A DNA stretch of 64,000 nt from Atrina japonica (taxonomy: Eukaryota; Mollusca; Bivalvia; Pterioida; Pinnidae). The notes below the pieces were generated by a model, which ran no database searches, was not told the origin of the DNA, and saw only the letters and a list, made by a program, of their open reading frames with translations. A program made the translations under genes and the position numbers. Positions 53,101 to 64,000 of this stretch are shown one piece after another. The stretch is from contig BROG01000807.1 in assembly GCA_030159075.1 (NCBI GenBank), forward strand, positions 186,001 to 250,000. The letters are read 5' to 3'. Position 1 is the first letter of the stretch. The number at the start of each line of letters is the position of its first letter.

Positions 53101-56100
53101 CCACAGTGATATGACAATTAACACAATGATATGACAATAAACCACATTGATATGACAATGAACACAATATGACAATAAACCACATTGATATGACAATGAA
53201 CACAATATGACAATAAACCACATTGATATGATAATGAACATAATATGACAATGAACACAATGTCATGATGTGGCAGTGAACACAATGATATCTATATGAC
53301 AATCAATACTATATGACAATGAATGCAATGGTATAACAATGAACTTCATTGATATGACAATGAACATAATATGACAAGAGCACAATGACATGGCAATGAA
53401 CACAATGGTATGACAATGAACACAATATGTGAATGAACACATTGATATGACAATGGATCACATTAATATGACAATGAAACACATTGATATGAAAATGAAC
53501 ACAATGATATGACAATTAAATAGATTGATATGACAATAAAAACATTGATATGAAAATAAACATAATGATATGGCAAAGAACACAATGATATAACAATGAA
53601 CACAATGACATGACAATGAACTACATTGATATGACAAAGAACATGATATGACAAAGAACCACATTAAGGAACATAATATGACAATGATCACAATGACATG
53701 GCAATGAACACATTGATATAAAAATGAACACAGTGAACACAATGATATGACAATGAACACAGTATGACAATGAATACAATGATATGATGATGAACCATAA
53801 TGATATGGCAATGGAACACATTGACATGACAATGAACACAATGATATGACATAGAATACAATGATATGACAATGAACACAATGATATGATGATGATCACA
53901 ATGATATGACAATTAACACTATGACAATAAAGAACATTAATATAATGACAATGAACACAATATGACAAAGAACACAATGATATGATGATAATGAACACAT
54001 ATACATGTATATGACAATAAAACAATGATATGACAATGCACACAATGATATAACAATAATCACATGATATGACAATGAGTGCAATGTTATGACATTAAAA
54101 CACAATTATATGACAATGAACACAATATTATGACCATGAACACAATGATATGACAATGAACCATATTGATATGACAAGGAAAACAATATGTCAATGAATA
54201 CAATGATATGACAATGAACCACAATGATATGGCAATGAAACACATCGATACGACAGTGAACACAATGATTTGAAAATGAACCACATTAATATGACAATGA
54301 ACACAATGATATAACAATGAACACAATGATATGACATTTGAGCACAATGGTATGACAATGAACACATTCAAATGACAATGAATATGAATACAATATGACA
54401 ATGAACACACTGATATGACAATGAACACAATGATATGACAGTGAACACAATGATATGATGACAAATAATAATATTTATATGAGAATTAATACAATATAAC
54501 AATGAATACAATGATATGACATGAACTTCATTGATATGACAATGAACATATTATGACAATGAAAACAATGACATGGCTATGAACATAATTATATGAGAAT
54601 TAACACAATGATATGATAATGGATCACATTAATATGACAATGAAACACATTGATATGAAAATGAACACATTTACATGACAATGAACAGAATTATCTGTCA
54701 TATTAACCACATTGATACGAAAATGAAACATATTATGACAATGAACATAATATGACAATGAACACAATGACATGACAATGAACACATTGCTATGAAAATG
54801 AACACAATATTATCACAGTGTATACAATATGACAATTAACCACAATTATATAACAATGAACACTATGACAATGAACACAATCATATGACAATAAACACAT
54901 GGTATGACAATGAACAAAATTGATAATACAATCGTTGGAATGGTATGACAATGAACACAATGATATGACATTGAGCACAATGATATGACATTGAGCACAA
55001 TGATATGAGAATGAACCACATTCAAATGACAATGAATACAATATGAAAATGAACACAATGATATGACAATGAACACAATGATATAACAGTCACCACAATG
55101 ATATGATGACAATGAACAATATCTATATGACAATTAATACTATATGACAATGAATACAATGATATGACAATGAACTTCATTGATATGACAATGAACACAA
55201 TGACATGACAATGAACACATTGCTATGAAAATGAACACAATATTATTACAGTGTACACAATGATATGACAAAGAACCACAATGATATGACAATGAACACT
55301 ATGAAAATGAACACAATCATATGACAATAAACACATAGTATGACAATGAACACAATGATATAACAATGAACACAATCATACGACAATCAACAAAATTGAT
55401 ATTACAATCATTGTAATGATATGACAATAAACCACATTCATATGACAATGAACACAATAATATGACATCGAACACAATGATATGACATTGAGCACAATGA
55501 TATGAAAATGAACCACATTCAAATGACAATGAATACAATATGAAAATGAACACAATGATATGACAATGAACACAATAATATGACAATGAACACAATGATA
55601 TGACAGTGAACACAATGATATGATGACAATGAACAATATCTATATGACAAATAATACTATATGACAATGAATACAATGATATGACAATGAACTTCACTGA
55701 TATGACAATGAACATAATATGACAATGAGCACAATGACATGGCAATGAACATAATGATATGAGAATGAACAATATTTATATGAGAATTAATACAATATCA
55801 CAATGAATACAATGATATGACAATGAACTTCATTGATATGACAATAGACATGATATGACAATGAGCACAATGATATGACAGTGGACACAATGATATGATG
55901 ACAATGAATAATATTCATATGAGAATTAATACAATAACACAATGAATACAAAGATATGACAATGAACTTCATTGATATGACAATGAACATATTATGACAA
56001 TGAGAACAATGACATGGCAATGAACATAATCATATGGGAATGAACACAATGATATGACAATAAACACAATATGTGAAAAAACACATTGATATGATAATGG

Positions 56101-59100
56101 ATCACATTAATATGACAATGAAACACATTGATATGAAAATGAATACAATTTCATGACAATGAACACAATTATCTGTCATATTAACCACATTGATATGAAA
56201 ATGAAACACATTATGATATTGATATGACAATGAACACAATGATATGACAATAAACCACATTGATATGACAATGAACACTGATATGACAATAAACCACATT
56301 GATATGACAATTAACACAATGATATGACAATAAACCACATTGATATGACAATGAACACAATATGACAATAAACCACATTGATATGACAATGAACACAATA
56401 TGACAATAAACCACATTGATATGATAATGAACATAATATGACAATGAACACAATGCCATGATGTGGCAGTGAACACAATGATATCTATATGACAATCAAT
56501 ACTATATGACAATGAATACAGTGATATGACAATGAACTTCATTGATATGACAATGAACATTATATGACAATGAGCACAATGGCATAGCAATGAACATAAT
56601 GATATGAGAATGAACACAATGGTATTACAATGAAATCAATATGTGAATGAACACATTGATATGACAATGGATCACATTAATATGACAATGAAACGCATTG
56701 ATATGAAAATGAACAAAATTATATGACAATGAACACAATGATATGACAATCAACCAGATTGCTATGACAATGAAACACATTGATATAAAGATAAACATAA
56801 TGATATGGCAATGAACATAATGATATGGCGATGAACCACATTCATATGACAATGAACACAATGATATAACAATGAACACAATGATATGACATTGAGCACA
56901 ATGATATAACAATGAACCACATTCAAATGATAATGAATACAATGTGACAATGACACAATAATATGACAATGAACATGATGATATTACAATGACCACAATG
57001 ATATGACAATGAACACAATGATATGACAGTAAACACAATGATCTGATGACAATGAACAATATTCATATGAGAATGAATACTATATGACAATGAATAAATG
57101 ATATGACAATGAACTTCACTGATAAGACAATGAACATAATATCACAATGAGCACAATGACATGGCAATGAACATAATGATATGAGAATGAACAGAATGAT
57201 ATGACAATGAACACAATATGTGATTGAACACATTGATATGACAATTGATCACATTAATATGAGAATGAAACACATTGATATGAAAATGAACATAATTATA
57301 TGACAATGAACACAATGATATGACAATTAACCAGATTGATATGACAATGAAACACATTGATATGAAAATGAGCATAATGATATGGCAAAGAACACAATGA
57401 TATAACAATGAACACAATGGCATGACAATGAACCACATTGATATGACAATGAACATGATATGACAAAGAACCACATTGATATGATAATGAACATATTATG
57501 ACAATGAAAACAATGACATGGCTATGAACATAATTATATGAGAATGAACACAATGATATGACAATGGATCACATTAATATGACAATGAAACACATTGATA
57601 TGAAAATGAACACATTTACATGACAATGAACAGAATTATCTGTCATATTAACCACATTGATACGAAAATGAAACATATTATGACAATGATATGACAATGA
57701 ACACAATGATATGACAATGAACATAATATGACAATGAACACAATGACATGACAATGAACACATTGCTATGAAAATGAACACAAATATTATCACAGTGTAT
57801 ACAATATGACAATTAACCACCATTATATAACAATGAACACTATGACAATGAACACAATCATATGACAATAAACACATGGTATGACAATGAACACAATGAT
57901 ATAACAATGAACACAATGATATGACAATGAACAAAATTGATAATACAATCGTTGGAATGATATGACAATGAACACAATGATATGAGAATGAACCACATTC
58001 AAATGACAATGAATACAATGATATGACAATGAACACAATGATATAACAGTCACCACAATGATATGATGACAATGAACAATATCTATATGACAATTAATAC
58101 TATATGACAATGAATACAATGATATGACAATGAATACAATGATATGACAATGAACTTCATTGATATGACAATGAACACAATGACATGACAATGAACACAT
58201 TGCCATGAAAATGAACACAATATTATTACAGAGTACACAATGATATGACAAAGAACCACAATGATATGACAATTAACACTATGAAAATGAACACACTCAT
58301 ATGACAATAAACACATAGTATGACAATGAACACAATGATATAACAATGAACACAATCATACGACAATCAACAAAATTGATATTACAATCATTGTAATGAT
58401 ATGACAATAAACCACATTCATATGACAATGAACACAATAATATGACATCGAACACAATGATATGACATTGAGCACAATGATATGAGAATGAACCACATTC
58501 AAATGACAATGAATACAATATGAAAATGAACACAATGATATGACAATGAACACAATAATATGACAATGAACACAATGATATGACAGTGAACACAATGATA
58601 TGATGACAATGAACAATATCTATATGACAAATAATACTATATGACAATGAATACAATGATATGACAATGAACATAATATGACAATGAGCACAATGATACG
58701 AGAATGAACAATATTTATATGAGAATTGATACAATATCACAATGAATACAATGATATGACAATGAACTTCATTGATATGACAATGGACATGATGATATTA
58801 CATTGACCACAATGATATGACAATGAACACAATGATATGACAGTGAACACAATGATCTGATGACAATGAACAATATTCATATGAGAATGAATACTATATG
58901 ACAATGAATACAATGATATGACAATGAACTTCATTGATATGACAATGGACATGATATGACAATGAGCACAATGATATGACAGTGGACACAATGATATGAT
59001 GACAATGAATAATATTCATATGAGAATTAATACAAGATCACAATGAATACAAAGATATGACAATGAACTTCATTGATATGACAACGAACATATTATGACA

Positions 59101-60985
59101 ATGAGAACAATGACATGGCAATGAACATAATCATATGGGAATGAACACAATGATATGACAATAAACACAATATGTGATAAAACACATTGATATGATAATG
59201 GATCACATTAATATGACAATGAAACACATTGATATGAAAATGAATACAATTTCATGACAATGAACACAATTATTTGTCATATTAACCACATTAATATGAA
59301 AATGAAACACATTATGATATTGATATGACAATGAACACAATGATATGACAATAAACCACATTGATATGACAATGAACACTGATATGACAATAAACCACAT
59401 TGATATGACAATTAACACAATGATATGACAATAAACCACATTGATATGACAATGAACACAATATGACAATAAACCACAATGAGATGACAATGAACACAAT
59501 ATGACAATAAACCACATTGATATGATAATGAACATAATATGACAATAAACACAATGCCATGATGTGGCAGTGAACACAATGATATCTATATGACAATCAA
59601 TACTATATGACAATGAATACAATGATATGACAATGAACTTCATTGATATGACAATGAACATTATATGACAATGAGCACAATGGCATAGCAATGAACATAA
59701 TGATATGAGAATGAACACAATGGTATTACAATGAAATCAATATGTGAATGAACACATTGATATGACAATGGATCACATTAATATGACAATGAAACACATT
59801 GATATGAAAATGAACAAAATTATATGACAATGAACACAATGATATGACAATCAACCAGATTGCTATGACAATGAAACACATTGATATGAAAATGAGCATA
59901 ATGATATGGCAAAGAACACAATGATATAACAATGAACACAATGACATGACAATGAACCACATTGATATGACAATGAACATGATATGACAAAGAACCACAT
60001 TGATATGATAAGGAACATAATATGACAATGATCACAATGACATGGCAATGAACACATTGATATATAGAAATGAACACAGTGAACACAATGATATGACAAT
60101 GAATCACATTCATATGACAATGAACACAGTATGACAATGAATACAATGATATGATGATGAACCATAATGATATGGCAATGGAACACATTGACATGGCAAT
60201 GAACACAATGATATGACATAGAATACAATGATATGACAATGAACACAATGATATGATGATGATCACAATGATATGACAATTAACACTATGACAATAAAGA
60301 ACATTGATATAATGACAATGAACACAATGATATGACAATAAAACAATGATATGACAATGCACACAATGATATGACAATGAACACAATTATATAACAATAA
60401 TCACATGATATGACAATGAGCGCAATGTTATGACATTAAAACACAATTATATGACAATGAACACAATATTATGACCATGAACACAATGATATGACAATGA
60501 ACTATATTGATATGACAAGGAAAACAATATGTCAATGAATACAATGATATGACAATGAACCACAATGATATGGCAATGAACCACAATGATATGGCAATGA
60601 AACACATCGATACGACAGTGAACACAATGATTTGAAAATGAACCACATTGACATGATAATGAACACAGTATGACAAGAACACAATTATATAACAATAAAT
60701 ACATATGACATTGAGCACAATGTTATGACAATAAAACACATTGATATGACAATGAATACAATTATATGACAATGAGCACAATGAACACATCAACACAATG
60801 GTATGACAATGAACACAATATGACAACAAACAATTGATATGGTATTTAACACATGATATGACAATGAACCACATTGATATGACAATGATACCACTTTGAC
60901 AATAGAAAGATACCATACTGAAATGATAATGAATAAAATGAACCACACTGATTCAACAATGAACCATAATGATATTACCATGAAC
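47190..60985. repeat. 20-21 bp satellite-like tandem array with higher-order structure
   Basis: About 13.8 kb of the unit ACAATGAACACAATGATATG (20 bp) and a 21-bp variant with accacattg. Landmark variants recur regularly. CTTGGCAATGGACAC is at 47598, 48593 and 49513 (0.92-1.0 kb spacing). ATTATCTGTCATATTAACCA occurs in two flavours alternating at 51421, 52974, 54690, 56168, 57635 and 59269, so like flavours are 2.9-3.3 kb apart. The plus strand is strongly A-rich over T. All open frames (poly-CSLSYHCVHCHIIVF on the minus strand) are artefacts. Confidence 0.96.
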
Positions 60986-62232
60986 TACAATGGTTCTACA
61001 TTGACCCACAATGACACTACAATGACCCACAATGATACTACAATGACCCACAATGATACTACAATGATATAACAATGATACTACAATGATATAACAATGA
61101 TACTACAATGACCCACAATGATACTACAATGACCCACAATGATACTACAATGACCCACAATGATACTACAATGATATAACAATGACACTACAATGACCCA
61201 CAATGATACTACAATGACCCACAATGATACTACAATGATATAACAATGACACTACAATGACCCACAATGATACTACAATGACCCACAATGATACTACAAT
61301 GATATAACAATGACACTACAATGACCCACAATGATACTACAATGACCCACAATGATACTACAATGATATAACAATGACACTACAATGACCCACAATGATA
61401 CTACAATGACCCACAATGATACTACAATGACCCACAATGATACTACAATGATATAACAATGATACTACAATGACCCACAATGATACTACAATGATATAAC
61501 AATGATACTACAATGACCCACAATGATACTACAATGATATAACAATGATACTACAATGACCCACAATGATACTACAATGATATAACAATGATACTACAAT
61601 GACCCACAATGATACTACAATGACCCACAATGATACTACAATGATATAACAATGATACTACAATGACCCACAATGACACTACAATGACCCACAATGATAC
61701 TACAATGATATAACAATGATACTACAATGATATAACAATGATACTACAATGATATAACAATGATACTACAATGACCCACAATGATACTACAATGATATAA
61801 CAACGATACTACAATGATATAACAATGATACTACAATGACCCACAATGACACTACAATGACCCACAATGATACTACAATGATATAACAATGATACTACAA
61901 TGATATAACAATGATACTACAATGACCCACAATGATACTACAATGACCCACAATGACACTACAATGACCCACAATGACACTACAATGACCCACAATGATA
62001 CTACAATGATATAACAATGATACTACAATGACCCACAATGACACTACAATGACCCACAATGACACTACAATGACCCACAATGATACTACAATGATATAAC
62101 AATGATACTACAATGACCCACAATGACACTACAATGACCCACAATGACACTACAATGACCCACAATGATACTACAATGATATAACAATGATACTACAATG
62201 ATATAACAATGATACTACAATGATATAACAAT
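60986..62232. repeat. 21-22 bp tandem array, second motif
   Basis: About 58 units of acaatgacccacaatgatact (a 21-bp motif) and acaatgatataacaatgata-ct (22 bp). The two unit types come in recurring orders. Related to the preceding array by the shared acaatgat core. Confidence 0.95.
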
Positions 62233-63033
62233 AAACCCCAATATACTACAGTGAACCACAATGATACTATTATGATATAACAATGAACCAGAATGATACT
62301 ACAATGATATAACAATGAACCACAATGATTCTACCGTGAACCACAATGATACTACAGTAAACCACAATGATTCTACCGTTAACCACAATGATACTACAAT
62401 ATACCACAATGATACTACAATGACACTACAATGATACTATAGTGAACCACAATGATACTACAATATACCACAATGATACTACAGTGAATCACAATGATTC
62501 TACCGTGAACCACAATGATACTACAATATACCACAATGACACTACAATGATACTATAGTGAACCACAATGATACTACAATATACCACAATGATACTACAG
62601 TGAACCACAATGATTCTACCGTGAACCACAATGATACTACAATATACCACAATGATACTACAATGACACTACAATGATACTATAGTGAACCACAATGATA
62701 CTACAATATACCACAATGACACTACAATGATACTATAGTGAACCACAATGATACTACAATATTCCATAATGATACTATAGTGAACCAGAAGGATACAACA
62801 GTGAACCACAATGATACTAGTGAATTGCAATGATACAACAGTGAACCAGAAGGATACAACAGTGAACCACAATGATACTAGTGATCCACAATGATACTAG
62901 TGAACCATAGTGATACTTCAGTGAACCAGAATGATACTACAGTGAACCATGATGATACTAGTGAACCATAGTGATACTTCAGTGAACCACAATGATATTA
63001 GTGAACCACAATGATACTAGTGAACCATAGTAC
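62233..63033. repeat. 21-bp tandem array, third motif, first block
   Basis: Units such as TACAGTGAACCACAATGATAC with variants (tatagtgaacc, gattctaccgtgaacc, actagtgaacc). Confidence 0.94.
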
Positions 63034-63490
63034 ATTCATGCCTTCTTTTGTTTCAATCCATTCAGTGGTTCTTTAGAGGAAGTTGAAAATCTAAAATGTT
63101 GACAGATGGACGACAGACTAAAGGGATGGTAATAGTGAGAGGAACTTGAACAAGTATTATTGAACTTGTTTTAAGTACCAGTGAAATATAAAAGATATAT
63201 CACATATGTTAATGCAATATTACAGGAGAAAGTCATTACAACTGTTGGTAGGGGTCATGATAAGTTTTTACAGCAGTTTAAACGATTTATATATGACTCA
63301 AACCTGCATGATGGCATCATTAGAGTGTGATTACTGTTTGTTCAAAGAAGTAAACCACACATGAAGACTTCCTACATGTATAACTCTGGAAAATATACAT
63401 TTCAGCCGTAATTGAACTAATCAAAGATCTTATTACTGGAAATATAAAGCAACATATCAAATTTAACAAAATTTGAAGAAAATAAAATAA
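63034..63490. other. Non-tandem segment interrupting the third array
   Basis: About 450 bp without the 21-bp motif. Its left part (tttcaatccattcagtggtt...gaggaagttgaaaat...gacagatggacgacag) resembles dispersed text also near 23150 and 35520 (caaatccatcaaacagttct; ggttctggagaagtagtcaa), so it is probably an inserted or captured repeat. No gene was seen. Confidence 0.55.
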
Positions 63491-64000
63491 CAATGATACT
63501 ATAGTGAACCAGAAGGATACAACAGTGAACCACAATGATACTAGTGAATTGCAATGATACAACAGTGAACCAGAAGGATACAACAGTGAACCACAATGAT
63601 ACTAGTGATTCACAATGATACTAGTGAACCATAGTGATACTTCAGTGAACCAGAACCACAATGATACTAGTGAACCATAGTGATACTTCAGTGAACCACA
63701 ATGATATTAGTGAACCACAATGATACTGATGAACCATAGTGATACTTCAGTGAACCACAATGATATTAGTGAACCACAATGATACTAGTGAACCATAGTG
63801 ATACTTCAGTGAACCAGAATGATACTACAGTGAACCACAATGATATTACAGTGAGCCACAAGGATACTACAGTGAACCAAAATGATACTACAGTGAATCA
63901 CAATGATACTATAGTGAACCACAATGATACTAGTGCACCAGTGATACTACAGTGAGCCACAAGGATACTACAGTGAACCAAAATGATACTACAGTGAACC
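63491..64000. repeat. 21-bp tandem array, third motif, second block (runs off the window)
   Basis: The same units as 62233-63033. The stretch 63494-63640 nearly repeats 62772-62920, offset 724 bp, so the interruption and its flank were probably duplicated together. Confidence 0.94.

Noticed and set aside
47152..60981. Dozens of minus-strand open frames with Cys/His-rich peptides (CSLSYHCVHCHIIVF type), superficially like zinc-finger or membrane proteins
   Set aside because: They arise from the 20-21 bp tandem repeat read in whichever frame lacks a stop. Frames switch freely, there is no splice or start context, and the peptides only mirror the repeat.

Overview
The window is AT-rich animal nuclear DNA, most likely from a mollusc or another lophotrochozoan invertebrate. 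Reasons: long introns with GT-AG borders, two animal-type genes, very abundant tandem repeats, short transposon remnants with terminal inverted repeats, and a recurrent TACATGTA octamer. The group assignment is an inference. No bacterial gene, rRNA, CRISPR array or virus was seen.

Two complete protein-coding genes could be assembled exon by exon. On the + strand, 4076-19001, is a PDCD6/ALG-2 (penta-EF-hand calcium sensor) gene whose mature product is 191 residues. It carries two alternative versions (9211-9272 and 10774-10835) of the 62-nt exon that encodes the first EF-hand calcium loop. Using neither or both versions gives a stop codon in the next exon, so the pair must be spliced mutually exclusively to make full-length protein. 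On the - strand, 46843 down to 29089, is an eight-exon BPHL (valacyclovir hydrolase-like alpha/beta hydrolase) gene of 310 residues, with a Ser154/Asp259/His287 triad and a presequence-like N-terminus. The two genes converge, with about 10 kb of repeat-rich sequence between their stop codons. Nothing suggests that they act in one pathway.

Layout: 1-4075 is upstream sequence with several inverted-repeat elements; 4076-19001 is PDCD6, and three of its introns carry minisatellites of different sequence (24-26 bp, 35 bp, 34 bp); 19002-29088 is the 3' flanks and intergenic DNA, with 60/120-bp and 61-bp tandem arrays and a fourfold inverted repeat; 29089-46843 is BPHL, whose intron 2 is mostly a 37-bp minisatellite of about 4.8 kb interrupted by a TA-flanked transposon remnant; 47190-64000 is a tandem array of nearly 17 kb, running off the window end, made of three related 20-22 bp motifs with kilobase-scale higher-order periodicity. 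Long open frames inside these arrays are repeat artefacts and are not annotated as genes.

The observation most worth following is the mutually exclusive EF-hand-1 exon pair of PDCD6, supported by frame logic, equal length, matching phase and a strong excess of synonymous differences. Second is the transposon remnant at 41910-42418, whose TA target duplication can be read directly because it interrupts a regular tandem repeat.
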